Positions 42,150 through 53,000 of a stretch of DNA of 64,000 bases are shown piece by piece. Source of the stretch: Berkiella sp964594635. Lineage in GTDB: Bacteria; Pseudomonadota; Gammaproteobacteria; Berkiellales; Berkiellaceae. The stretch spans positions 228,391 through 292,390 of the forward strand of contig CAZQMV010000003.1 in NCBI GenBank assembly GCA_964594635.1, given 5' to 3'. Below the pieces are notes generated by a model. The model saw only the letters and a program-made list of their open reading frames with translations, did no database searches and had not been told where the DNA came from. The position numbers were made by a program, and so were the translations under genes. Position 1 is the stretch's first letter. Each line of letters begins with the position of its first letter.

Positions 42150-42464
42150 CTAGCTAACAGCGATTTGTACATCGACGCCAGCTGCTAAATCGAGTTTCAT
42201 GAGGGCATCAACTGTTTTATCAGTAGGCTCTACAATGATAACCAAGCGATTATGAGTACGAATTTCGTATTGATCACGCGCATTACTATCAATATGCGGT
42301 GAGATCAAAATCGTGTACTTTTCAATGTGGGTTGGCATTGGAACTGGGCCCCTTACTTGAGCACCAGTGCGTTTTGCTGTTTCCACAATCTCTTTCGCTG
42401 ATTTATCGATCAATTTGTGATCGAATGCTTTTAAACGAATTCTTATGATTTGGCCTTTCATCAC
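42150..42464 (-). CDS. rpsJ: 30S ribosomal protein S10
   Basis: 104 residues. IRIRLKAFDHKLIDKSA and the TPTHIEKYTILISPHID-like block identify S10, which also forms the NusB-S10 antitermination unit. It begins only 26 bases after fusA, where a tuf gene usually stands. Confidence 0.98.
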   Translation of the reverse strand: MMKGQIIRIRLKAFDHKLIDKSAKEIVETAKRTGAQVRGPVPMPTHIEKYTILISPHIDSNARDQYEIRTHNRLVIIVEPTDKTVDALMKLDLAAGVDVQIAVS

Positions 42465-42490
42465 TCTCTCTCCTGGCAGCAGATTGCTAC

Positions 42491-44593
42491 TTAACCACGC
42501 TGCTTACTAATCACTTGTTCGGTAATGTTTGCTGGTGCTTCCATGTATTTTTCAAATTCCATGGAGTAGGTTGCTCGACCTTGCGACATCGATCGCAACG
42601 CTGTTGCATAACCAAACATTTCAGACAAAGGAACCATTGCAGAAACAGACTTACCTGATGGGGTATCGTCCATGCCTTGTAGTACACCACGGCGGCGGTT
42701 AAGGTCACCCATCACGTCGCCCATGTATTCTTCTGGTGTTACCACTTCTACTTTCATAATCGGTTCAAGTAGTTTTGGCTTCGCTTTCAATGCACCTTCT
42801 TTAAAGGCCATCGAACCTGCAATCTTGAACGCCATTTCACTGGAGTCGACATCATGGTAAGAACCATCAAAAAGATAGGCTTTTACGTCAACAACAGGGT
42901 AACCGGCCAAGACACCATTTTGCATTTGCTCAACAATACCTTTGCCAACCGCAGGAATATATTCCTTAGGTATAGCGCCGCCTTTAATTTCGTCGATAAA
43001 TTCATAACCTTTACCTGGCTCATTTGGCTCCAAGCGGATCCAAACGTGACCATATTGACCACGACCACCTGACTGACGAATGAATTTACCTTCTTGTTCC
43101 ACTTTCGCAGTGATACTTTCACGGTAAGCAACCTGTGGGTTACCCACGTTTGCTTCAACAGAAAATTCACGCTTCAATCGGTCAACAAGAATTTCTAAGT
43201 GTAATTCGCCTTGACCTGCCAAGATGGTTTGTCCTGATTCTTCATCAGTAAACACTCTCATGGAAGGATCTTCTTTGGCTAAACGACCCAAAGCGATACC
43301 CATTTTTTCTTGGTCTGCTTTGGTCTTAGGTTCAATCGCAACCGAGATAACAGGCTCAGGGAAAATCATCTTTTCTAAAACGATGATATTTTCTGGATCA
43401 GTTAACGTATCGCCAGTGGTGGTATGTTTCAAACCAACCACAGCCGCAATATCACCAGCTCGAACTTCTTTGATTTCTTCACGTGAATTCGCATGCATCT
43501 GAAGAATACGACCAAAGCGTTCTTTTTTGTCTTTTAATGAGTTCAACACCGTAGTGCCCGCTTCTAAGGTACCTGAGTACACACGGAAGAAGGTTAAAGT
43601 TCCAACGAATGGATCGTTAATAATTTTGAACGCATAGGCAGCAAAAGGGGCGTCATCAGAAGGAGCACGGGTAATATGCTTATCTGAAGCTTCATCAACC
43701 GTACCGACAACATCTGGAATATCAGTTGGCGAAGGCAAGTAATGAATAACTGCATCAAGCATCGCTTGAACGCCTTTGTTTTTAAATGCAGAACCGCATA
43801 ATACAGGCACAATTTCGTTAGCGATGGTGCGCATACGAAGACCTTGATGAATTTCTTCATTCGTTAGGCTGCCTTGCTCGAGGTATTTTTCCATGAGCTC
43901 TTCAGATGCTTCTGCAGCCGCTTCAACCATGCTGTCATGGTATTCTTGGCATTTTGCTTTAATATTGTCAGGAATGTCACGCTCTTCAAAACGCATGCCT
44001 TCGGTTTTATCATCCCAAATAATGGCTTTCATTTTGACAAGATCGACAACGCCTTCAAAATTTTCTTCAGCGCCGATATTCATTTGAATTGGAACAGCAT
44101 TTGCGCCCAAACGTTCACGCATTTGTTTTACAACACGCAAGAAGTCTGCGCCTGCACGGTCCATTTTGTTAACGAACGCAATGCGGGGTACTTTGTATTT
44201 ATTCGCTTGACGCCAAACCGTTTCGGATTGTGGCTCAACACCACCAACCGCACAGAATACACCACAAGCGCCATCGAGTACGCGTAATGAGCGTTCTACT
44301 TCGATGGTAAAGTCAACGTGACCTGGGGTATCAATAATGTTAATGCGATGTTCAGGAAAGTTTTGTGCCATCCCCTTCCAGAAGCATGTGGTTGCTGCAG
44401 AAGTAATGGTAATACCGCGCTCTTGCTCTTGTTCCATGTAATCCATGACAGCAGCGCCATCATGCACTTCACCAATTTTATGGGACACGCCTGTATAAAA
44501 CAGAACTCGCTCTGTCGTCGTGGTTTTACCGGCATCAATATGTGCCATAATCCCGATATTTCGAACGTGTTGTAAAGGTGTTTTACGCGCCAC
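42491..44593 (-). CDS. fusA: Elongation factor G
   Basis: 700 residues. The G1 motif AHIDAGKTTTTER, switch II DTPGHVDFT and NKMD are intact, and domains II-V continue to the end. It drives ribosome translocation with GTP. GTG start with AGGAG upstream. It follows rpsG by 21 bases. Confidence 0.98.
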   Translation of the reverse strand: MARKTPLQHVRNIGIMAHIDAGKTTTTERVLFYTGVSHKIGEVHDGAAVMDYMEQEQERGITITSAATTCFWKGMAQNFPEHRINIIDTPGHVDFTIEVERSLRVLDGACGVFCAVGGVEPQSETVWRQANKYKVPRIAFVNKMDRAGADFLRVVKQMRERLGANAVPIQMNIGAEENFEGVVDLVKMKAIIWDDKTEGMRFEERDIPDNIKAKCQEYHDSMVEAAAEASEELMEKYLEQGSLTNEEIHQGLRMRTIANEIVPVLCGSAFKNKGVQAMLDAVIHYLPSPTDIPDVVGTVDEASDKHITRAPSDDAPFAAYAFKIINDPFVGTLTFFRVYSGTLEAGTTVLNSLKDKKERFGRILQMHANSREEIKEVRAGDIAAVVGLKHTTTGDTLTDPENIIVLEKMIFPEPVISVAIEPKTKADQEKMGIALGRLAKEDPSMRVFTDEESGQTILAGQGELHLEILVDRLKREFSVEANVGNPQVAYRESITAKVEQEGKFIRQSGGRGQYGHVWIRLEPNEPGKGYEFIDEIKGGAIPKEYIPAVGKGIVEQMQNGVLAGYPVVDVKAYLFDGSYHDVDSSEMAFKIAGSMAFKEGALKAKPKLLEPIMKVEVVTPEEYMGDVMGDLNRRRGVLQGMDDTPSGKSVSAMVPLSEMFGYATALRSMSQGRATYSMEFEKYMEAPANITEQVISKQRG

Positions 44594-44614
44594 GTTTTTG
44601 CTCCTAAGGCTTAT

Positions 44615-45109
44615 CTACCAACGAAAATGTGAAAATGCTTTGTTCGCTTCAGCCATACGGTGTGTATCTTCTCGCTTCTTCACCGCGCCGCCTTTGCCTC
44701 GGCCGCCGCCTTCTTCATCAGCTGCGTCTAAAATTTCAGCTGCAAGACGTGCTGTCATACCTTTTTCGCCACGCTTACGTGCGAAATCAACAATCCAACG
44801 CATTGCTAATGCTGTGCTACGTGAAGGACGTACTTCAACTGGAATTTGGTAGGTAGCACCACCCACACGACGAGATTTCACTTCAACCGTCGGGCGAACG
44901 TTTTCAACTGCACGTTTGAAAAGCTCGAGAGGATCTTTATCCTTCCCAGCGCGTTCACGAATGATTTCTAAAGCGCCATATAAGCTCTTTTCTGCAATAG
45001 ACTTTTTACCATCAGACATAAGATGGTTAATAAATTTTGCAGCTAATTCACTTCCGTAAACTGGATCCGGCAATGTTTTTCGTTTGGTAACAACTCTTCT
45101 TCTTGGCAT
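44615..45109 (-). CDS. rpsG: 30S ribosomal protein S7
   Basis: 164 residues, a little longer than usual, with a Gly-rich segment near residue 138 (DEEGGGRGKGG). PRRRVVTKRKTLPDPVYGS at the start and the EVRPSRSTALAMRWI helix are typical. S7 nucleates the 30S head. Confidence 0.97.
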   Translation of the reverse strand: MPRRRVVTKRKTLPDPVYGSELAAKFINHLMSDGKKSIAEKSLYGALEIIRERAGKDKDPLELFKRAVENVRPTVEVKSRRVGGATYQIPVEVRPSRSTALAMRWIVDFARKRGEKGMTARLAAEILDAADEEGGGRGKGGAVKKREDTHRMAEANKAFSHFRW

Positions 45110-45139
45110 GATCTTATTTTCCTACAACCAAGTTATGAA

Positions 45140-45520
45140 CTATGCAGCTTGTTTAGGACGCTTCGTACCGTACTTCGAGCGACCTTGCTTACGATTATTC
45201 ACACCTGCAGTATCTAAACTACCGCGTACTACGTGATATCTCACACCTGGTAAATCTTTTACACGACCACCACGGATCAGCACGACAGAGTGTTCTTGTA
45301 AGTTGTGGCCTTCACCGCCGATATAAACGGTTACTTCATAGCCATTGGTCAACTTCACACGGCACACTTTACGCAACGCCGAGTTAGGTTTTTTCGGTGT
45401 TACTGTGTAAACCCTGGTGCACACGCCACGACGAAGTGGACATGACATTAATGCCGGGCTTTTAGATTTTCTTTTGACTGAGCGACGTCCTTTACGGACC
45501 AGCTGATTCACGGTTGCCAT
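45140..45520 (-). CDS. rpsL: 30S ribosomal protein S12
   Basis: 126 residues starting MATVNQLVRKGRR; a TTG seven codons upstream is open but unlikely. TVTPKKPNSALRKV and GGRVKDLPGVRYH carry the lysines whose change gives streptomycin resistance; both are wild type. First gene of the str operon. Confidence 0.98.
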   Translation of the reverse strand: MATVNQLVRKGRRSVKRKSKSPALMSCPLRRGVCTRVYTVTPKKPNSALRKVCRVKLTNGYEVTVYIGGEGHNLQEHSVVLIRGGRVKDLPGVRYHVVRGSLDTAGVNNRKQGRSKYGTKRPKQAA

Positions 45521-45562
45521 AACGCGCGTGACACTCCTCAATTAAAATTGCAATTTATTCAA

Positions 45563-45612
45563 ACAAAAAGGTCAAAAGCATCCCGCTTCACCTATTTGTG
45601 AAGCGTGATGCT
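45563..45612 (-). terminator. Terminator-like hairpin between rpoC and rpsL
   Basis: On the minus strand AGCATCACGCTTCAC, a six-base loop and GTGAAGCGGGATGCT (one mismatch) are followed by TTTTGACCTTTTTG. It could end the rpoBC transcript. A TTGACC...TGCAAT pair 17 bases apart just after it may be the str promoter. Confidence 0.6.
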
Positions 45613-45735
45613 AAATGCATTTAGATGGTAAGTCAACTCTACACGGGATTACCTTGTAAAGTTGCTTCCATCTTTTTTAGGACCACCGCTTTATATAAAG
45701 TATGGGGTCCATTGTTTTATTTATCAGTCATTCGA

Positions 45736-48700
45736 CTAAGACGCAGATGAATTTAGCATCTCGCTCAGTGCGTGTTCTACTTCACTCGCCGTTACTGCGC
45801 TCTTTTGTCCATCACGTGAACCACGTAACAGTGCAGCTTGCGCCTTACGACGCTGCAGATGGCTAGCTAACCCAGTACCTGCAGGAATAAGTCGGCCAAC
45901 AATAACGTTTTCTTTCAGTCCGCGCAACTCATCTTTTTTGCCACTGACTGCCGCTTCGGTAAGAACGCGGGTGGTTTCTTGGAAAGAAGCCGCTGAAATA
46001 AACGATTCTGTCGCTAATGACGCCTTAGTGATACCTAACAACATGGGTTCAATACGTGCCACAATCTTGTTCTTAGCAACCATCTCTTTGTTCATATCGT
46101 TCACACGATAAACTTCCATTTGCTCGCCTTTCAAGAAGCGTGTATCGCCCGCATCGCTAATAACCACTTTACGAAGCATTTGACGAACAATGACTTCGAT
46201 GTGCTTATCATTGATGTTAACGCCTTGTAAGCGGTAAACATCTTGTACTTCGTTGACGATGTAGTTTGCTAAAGCGCCAACGCCTAGCAAGCGTAAAATG
46301 TCATGAGGATTGGCTGGGCCATCCGCAATCACTTCACCGCGCTCAACGTATTCACCCTCAAACACGCCCACATGACGCCATTTTGGAATAAGTTCTTCGT
46401 GTGACTCGCCACCTTCTTGCGAGGTAATCACCAGTCTTCGCTTACCTTTGGTTTCTTTACCGAAGCTCACGATACCGGAGATCTCAGCCAAAATAGCCGG
46501 TTCTTTTGGTTTGCGTGCTTCAAAGAGATCGGCCACTCGTGGCAAACCACCGGTAATATCGCGAGTCTTAGAGGTTTCCTGCGGGATCCTTGCTAATACG
46601 TCACCCACTTTAATTTGCTGACCATCTTCTACGCTGACGATAGCATTCGCCCCCAAGAAGTAATGCGCCGGTAAGCTGGTTCCTGCGAGGCAAAGATCTT
46701 CACCTTTTTCGTTAACCAGTTTTAACATTGGACGCAATTCTTTACCTGAGCTTGAACGATATTGTTTAGCGTCAGAAATCACGATGCTGGATAAACCGGT
46801 TAATTCATCGGTTTGTCGATGCATGGTCACACCGTCGACCATGTCGACGAAGTTAATCACACCAGCCACTTCAGTAATAATCGGATGGGTATGCGGATCC
46901 CAGTTTGCAACGGTTTGACCGCTGGTGACTTGGTCGCCATCACCAACCGTTAATACTGCACCATAAGGCAATTTATACCGTTCGCGATCACGATTGTGCT
47001 CGTCCATAACAGATAATTCACCTGAACGAGATACAGTCACATAATTGCCGCTATCGTTCTTGATAATCTTTAAGTTATGTAACTTAATTCTACCCTTGGT
47101 TTTAATCATGACACTGTTTTCAGCGGTCGCTCTAGAAGCGGCACCACCGATATGGAAGGTACGCATGGTTAACTGAGTACCCGGTTCACCAATCGACTGG
47201 GCTGCAATAACCCCGACAGCTTCACCACTGTTCACCAGGTGGCCACGCGCTAAATCACGGCCATAACACATCGCGCACACACCATGACGAGATTCACAGG
47301 TAATCGGTGAGCGCACCAAAACTTTATCAATGGTATTGGTTTCGAGTGTTTCTACCCATGCTTCATCTAACACGGTTCCAGAAGGAACTAAAATGTCATT
47401 GCTACCGGGTTTCAAGACCGCTGAAATCACGGTTCGACCTAATACACGCTCACGTAAGGGTTCAACGACGTCGCCCCCTTCAATATGCGGCATCATGACC
47501 AAGCCATTGGTTGCACCACAATCGTGTTCGGTGATCACAACGTCTTGCGCTACGTCGACTAAACGACGCGTCAAGTAACCGGAGTTTGCGGTTTTGAGTG
47601 CGGTATCAGCCAAACCTTTACGCGCACCGTGAGTCGAAATAAAGTACTGTAATACGTTCAAGCCTTCACGGAAGTTCGCGGTAATTGGCGTTTCAATAAT
47701 GGAGCCGTCTGGTTTTGCCATCAAGCCTCGCATACCGGCTAACTGTCTGATCTGTGCAGGGCTACCACGCGCTCCAGAGTCTGCCATCATGTAAACGGAG
47801 TTGAAGGACTCTTGTGTCACTTCTTCTCCCTTGGCGTTCAGAACTTGCTCTGTCGAAATTTGATCCATCATCGCTTTGGCCACTTGATCGTTTGCACGAG
47901 ACCAAATATCGATAACTTTATTGTAACGTTCACCATGGGTCACAAGACCTGAGCTATATTGTGACTCAATTTCTTTTACTTCATCTTCAGCGCGATTAAC
48001 GATACCGCTTTTCGCGTTAGGAATGACTAAATCGTCAATACCGATAGAGCAACCAGAAATGGTGGCGTAACGGAAACCGAAATACATCAATTGGTCAGCA
48101 AAGATAACCGTGTCTTTTAAGCCTACTTGGCGGTAACACTGATTGACCAACCGAGAAATCGCTTTCTTCGTTAATGTTTGGTTAACAAGTGTGAAAGGCA
48201 TGCCTTTGGGTAATAATTCAGACAGCAATGCACGACCCACGGTGGACTCGACGAGTTGTCGCTTGCCGTGGCCTTCACCTTCATGATTATTCTCAACATC
48301 CACACGAACACGAATTTTCGCATGCAAATCCACTGCTTTGGCTGAATACGCACGGTGAACTTCAGCAACATCACTAAATACCATGCCTTCGCCTTTAGCG
48401 TTCACTTTTTCACGTGTGACATAGTAAAGACCTAATACCACGTCTTGAGAAGGAACAATGATTGGCTCGCCATTTGCAGGTGATAAAACGTTATTGGTCG
48501 ACATCATCAACGCGCGCGCTTCTAATTGCGCTTCAATCGTTAATGGAACGTGAACAGCCATTTGGTCACCGTCAAAGTCGGCGTTATATGCCGCACAGAC
48601 TAACGGATGCAATTGGATCGCTTTACCTTCAATTAAGACCGGCTCAAACGCTTGAATACCTAATCGGTGCAAGGTGGGCGCGCGGTTTAATAAAACAGGA

Positions 48701-49956
48701 TGCTCGCGGATCACTTCTTCCAAAATATCCCAAACTTCAGGACCTTCGCGTTCTACCATTTTCTTGGCAGCTTTAATGGTGGTCGCAAGACCTCTCAATT
48801 CAAGCTTGCTAAAAATAAACGGTTTGAAGAGCTCTAATGCCATCTTCTTTGGTAAACCGCATTGATGTAAACGCAATGTCGGGCCTACAACAATAACCGA
48901 ACGGCCAGAGTAGTCGACGCGTTTACCCAAGAGATTTTGACGGAAACGACCTTGTTTACCCTTAATCATATCGGCTAAAGATTTCAGCGGACGTTTATTG
49001 GAGCCTGTAATGGCTCTACCACGACGACCATTATCCAAGAGCGCATCAACTGCTTCTTGCAACATACGCTTCTCATTGCGCACGATAATGTCAGGCGCAT
49101 TCAAATCCAGTAAGCGCTTCAAACGGTTGTTACGGTTAATGACTCGGCGATACAAATCGTTCAAGTCAGAAGTCGCAAAACGACCACCATCAAGCGGTAC
49201 TAAAGGCCGTAAATCAGGTGGCAGTACTGGCAGAACCGTCATGATCATCCATTCGGGTTTATTGCCAGAATCCAAGAAAGCTTCCACGAGTTTAAGACGC
49301 TTAGCCAATTTCTTCGACTTGGTCTCAGAATTGGTGGTCGGAATTTCTTCGCGAATGGTTTCTGCTTCATGTTTGAGATCGATACGCTTGAGCAGCTCTT
49401 TAACCGCTTCAGCACCCATACGAGCATCAAATTCATCGCCATATTGCTCAATCGCATCCAAATACGCTTCTTCAGATAGAAGCTGCCCTTTTTCTAACGG
49501 GGTCATACCTGGATCGATCACAACATAGGCTTCAAAGTATAAAATACGTTCGATATCACGTAACGTCATATCGAGTAATAAACCGATACGCGAAGGTAAC
49601 GATTTTAAGAACCAAATATGTGCAACAGGGCTTGCAAGCTCCACATGGCCCATGCGTTCACGACGCACTTTCGCCAAGGTAACTTCCACACCACATTTTT
49701 CACAGATAACACCACGATGCTTGAGGCGTTTGTATTTGCCACATAAGCATTCGTAATCTTTGACTGGACCAAATATTTTGGCGCAGAACAAACCATCTCT
49801 TTCAGGTTTGAAAGTCCGGTAGTTAATGGTTTCAGGCTTTTTAACCTCACCATAAGACCAAGAGAGGATCAATTCCGGTGGCGCAAGGCCAACCGCGACC
49901 CTATCAAAATCATGACCTTTCGTTTGCTGGCGTATGATAGAAAGTAAATCTCTCAA
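45736..49956 (-). CDS. rpoC: RNA polymerase beta-prime subunit
   Basis: 1406 residues. The N-terminal zinc finger (CLCGKYKRLKHRGVICEKCGVEV), the catalytic NADFDGDQM with the Mg-binding aspartates, the second zinc site (CESRHGVCAMCYG) and the trigger loop are complete. The start is TTG, preceded by GGAGAG; the next family residues (RDLLSIIRQQTK) begin right there, so TTG is probably genuine. 69 bases after rpoB. Confidence 0.98.
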   Translation of the reverse strand: MRDLLSIIRQQTKGHDFDRVAVGLAPPELILSWSYGEVKKPETINYRTFKPERDGLFCAKIFGPVKDYECLCGKYKRLKHRGVICEKCGVEVTLAKVRRERMGHVELASPVAHIWFLKSLPSRIGLLLDMTLRDIERILYFEAYVVIDPGMTPLEKGQLLSEEAYLDAIEQYGDEFDARMGAEAVKELLKRIDLKHEAETIREEIPTTNSETKSKKLAKRLKLVEAFLDSGNKPEWMIMTVLPVLPPDLRPLVPLDGGRFATSDLNDLYRRVINRNNRLKRLLDLNAPDIIVRNEKRMLQEAVDALLDNGRRGRAITGSNKRPLKSLADMIKGKQGRFRQNLLGKRVDYSGRSVIVVGPTLRLHQCGLPKKMALELFKPFIFSKLELRGLATTIKAAKKMVEREGPEVWDILEEVIREHPVLLNRAPTLHRLGIQAFEPVLIEGKAIQLHPLVCAAYNADFDGDQMAVHVPLTIEAQLEARALMMSTNNVLSPANGEPIIVPSQDVVLGLYYVTREKVNAKGEGMVFSDVAEVHRAYSAKAVDLHAKIRVRVDVENNHEGEGHGKRQLVESTVGRALLSELLPKGMPFTLVNQTLTKKAISRLVNQCYRQVGLKDTVIFADQLMYFGFRYATISGCSIGIDDLVIPNAKSGIVNRAEDEVKEIESQYSSGLVTHGERYNKVIDIWSRANDQVAKAMMDQISTEQVLNAKGEEVTQESFNSVYMMADSGARGSPAQIRQLAGMRGLMAKPDGSIIETPITANFREGLNVLQYFISTHGARKGLADTALKTANSGYLTRRLVDVAQDVVITEHDCGATNGLVMMPHIEGGDVVEPLRERVLGRTVISAVLKPGSNDILVPSGTVLDEAWVETLETNTIDKVLVRSPITCESRHGVCAMCYGRDLARGHLVNSGEAVGVIAAQSIGEPGTQLTMRTFHIGGAASRATAENSVMIKTKGRIKLHNLKIIKNDSGNYVTVSRSGELSVMDEHNRDRERYKLPYGAVLTVGDGDQVTSGQTVANWDPHTHPIITEVAGVINFVDMVDGVTMHRQTDELTGLSSIVISDAKQYRSSSGKELRPMLKLVNEKGEDLCLAGTSLPAHYFLGANAIVSVEDGQQIKVGDVLARIPQETSKTRDITGGLPRVADLFEARKPKEPAILAEISGIVSFGKETKGKRRLVITSQEGGESHEELIPKWRHVGVFEGEYVERGEVIADGPANPHDILRLLGVGALANYIVNEVQDVYRLQGVNINDKHIEVIVRQMLRKVVISDAGDTRFLKGEQMEVYRVNDMNKEMVAKNKIVARIEPMLLGITKASLATESFISAASFQETTRVLTEAAVSGKKDELRGLKENVIVGRLIPAGTGLASHLQRRKAQAALLRGSRDGQKSAVTASEVEHALSEMLNSSAS

Positions 49957-50025
49957 GGTTCTCTCTCCATTATCAATGGATGCAATTCTTTAAAACGCGT
50001 ACTTAGGCTTCAACAGGTGCCACTT

Positions 50026-53000
50026 TTAATTCTCGTGTTCAAGTTCCATGTTGATACCCAATGAACGGATTTCTTTCACTAATACGTTGAAAGATTCCGG
50101 CATGCCAGGTTCCATACGATGATCGCCATCCACGATGTTTTTATACATCTTGGTACGGCCCGCTACGTCATCGGATTTAACGGTTAACATTTCTTGTAAG
50201 GTGTAAGCAGCACCATAAGCTTCCAGTGCCCACACTTCCATCTCCCCGAAACGCTGACCACCAAATTGTGCTTTACCACCCAATGGTTGTTGCGTTACCA
50301 AGCTGTATGATCCGGTCGAACGTGCATGCATCTTGTCATCAACTAAGTGATTCAATTTCAGCATGTACATGTAACCCACGGTTACTGGACGATCGAATGA
50401 TTCACCTGTGCGGCCATCATATAAAGTGGTTTGACCACTTTCAGGCAGATCAGCCATCTTTAACAACATCTTGATTTCAGCTTCAGTCGCACCATCAAAC
50501 ACAGGTGTCGCCATCGGAATACCCGCACGTAAATTGGTGCTCATTTCGACCAACTCTTCATCGTTGTATTGCTTGAAGTCAATTTTCTGTTGGCCGCCAA
50601 TGCTATAGATGGAATGCAAGAACTTACGGACTTCGTCCAACGCTCTTCTTTCATCTAGCATTTTGCCAATTTTCAAGCCAAGGCCTTTCGCTGCCCAGCC
50701 TAAGTGAGTCTCTAATACCTGTCCGACGTTCATACGAGAAGGAACACCCAATGGATTCAATACGATATCTACCGGTGTACCATCTTCTAAGTACGGCATG
50801 TCTTCAATAGGCGTAATGCTTGAAATTACACCTTTGTTACCATGACGGCCCGCCATTTTATCGCCAGGCTGAATGCGACGTTTAACGGCCAAGTACACTT
50901 TCGCAATCTTTAACACGCCTGGTGCTAAATCATCGCCTTGTTGTAACTTCGCACGTTTCTCATCACGTCGTTGCTCATAATCTTCACGTAATTTCTTAAT
51001 ACGCTCATTAGCCGCTTCTAGTTTTTGATTTGCTTTGTCATCTTTTAAGCTGATCTCAAACCATTTTTCACGATCTAATTTTTCTAAGTAAGTATCAGTG
51101 ATTTTATCGCCAGCTTTGAGACCTTGTGGGCCACCTTCAGCAGCCATGCCAATCAACATCTTCTCGACGCGTTGATAAATATCACCTTCACGAATTCGGA
51201 ATTCGTCTTCTAAGTCTTTCTTGATACGTTCAAATTCAGTCTTTTCAATCTGTAAGGCGCGAGCATCTTTTTCTACGCCATCACGAGTAAAGACTTGAAC
51301 GTCAATCACGGTACCATTCATACCCGTTGGAACACGTAACGAGGTATCTTTCACATCAGATGCTTTTTCACCAAAGATAGCTCTTAAGAGCTTTTCTTCA
51401 GGTGTCAGCTGTGTTTCACCCTTAGGTGTCACTTTACCAACCAGAATGTCACCGGCTTCAACTTCAGCACCAATATAAACAATGCCGGATTCGTCAAGTT
51501 TAGACAGTGCGCTTTCGCCGACGTTAGGAATATCAGAAGTGATTTCTTCAGGTCCTAATTTCGTGTCGCGCGCAACACAGGTTAATTCTTCAATATGAAT
51601 GGTGGTAAATCTGTCTTCTTGCACCACGCGTTCACTGATGAGGATCGAATCTTCGAAGTTATAACCATTCCAAGGCATGAACGCGACTAGGAGGTTTTGT
51701 CCTAATGCTAATTCGCCCATGTCGGTTGAAGGACCATCGGCTAATACGTCGCCAGCGGAAACCTTATCCCCTTGGTTAATCAACGGTTGCTGATTAATAC
51801 AAGTATTTTGGTTAGACCGGGTATATTTCGTTAAGTTATAGATGTCCACACCCGTTTCATTTTCGAGTGTCTCAGCATCGTTAACACGAATAACGATACG
51901 GCCTGCATCGACAGAATCAACTATGCCACCCCGTCTTGCCACCACGGTCACGCCTGAATCGGTTGCCACAGTGCGTTCCATTCCGGTACCAACGAGTGGC
52001 TTCTCCGATTTTAAGGTTGGAACCGCTTGACGTTGCATGTTCGAACCCATTAATGCGCGGTTCGCATCGTCATGTTCTAAGAACGGAATTAAAGATGCCG
52101 CCACCGAAACGATTTGTTTAGGTGAAACATCCATAAATTGCACTTTTTCTTTGGTCGTAAATGTAAACTCGTTTTTGTGTCGGCAAGGTACTAAATCATC
52201 GACCAACTCGAGATTTTCGTTAGAAGAAGCGTTTGCCTGAGCAATGATGTAATCGCCTTCTTCAATCGCTGATAAAAATTCAATTTCATCAGTTACTTTA
52301 CCGTTCACAACTTTACGATAAGGGCTTTCTAAAAAGCCATATTCATTAGTACGCGCGTAAACCGCCAAAGAGTTGATCAAACCAATGTTTGGACCTTCAG
52401 GCGTTTCAATTGGGCACACACGACCGTAGTGAGTCGGGTGAACGTCGCGGACTTCAAAGCCTGCTCTTTCACGAGTCAAACCACCGGGCCCTAAGGCAGA
52501 AACACGACGTTTGTGCGTGACTTCTGAGAGCGGGTTATTTTGATCCATGAACTGTGACAACTGTGATGAACCAAAGAATTCTTTGATCGCAGCAGACACA
52601 GGCTTCGCATTGATTAAATCTTGTGGCATTAATCCATCAGATTCTGCAACGCTTAAACGCTCTTTTACAGCACGCTCAACACGTACTAAACCCACACGGA
52701 ATTGGTTTTCAGCCATTTCACCAACGCTTCGTACACGTCGATTACCGAGGTGATCGATATCATCCACTTCACCGCGACCATCACGAATGTCAATTAATGT
52801 CTTAATAACGGCAATAATGTCATCTTTAGACAAAACGCCAGGACCGAGAATTTCTTTACGGCCAACACGGCGATTGAACTTCATTCGGCCCACAGCAGAG
52901 AGGTCGTAACGATCTTCTGCAAAGAATAAATTATTAAACAACGTTTCAGCAGCTTCCTTGGTCGGTGGTTCGCCAGGGCGCATCATGCGATAAATTTCAA

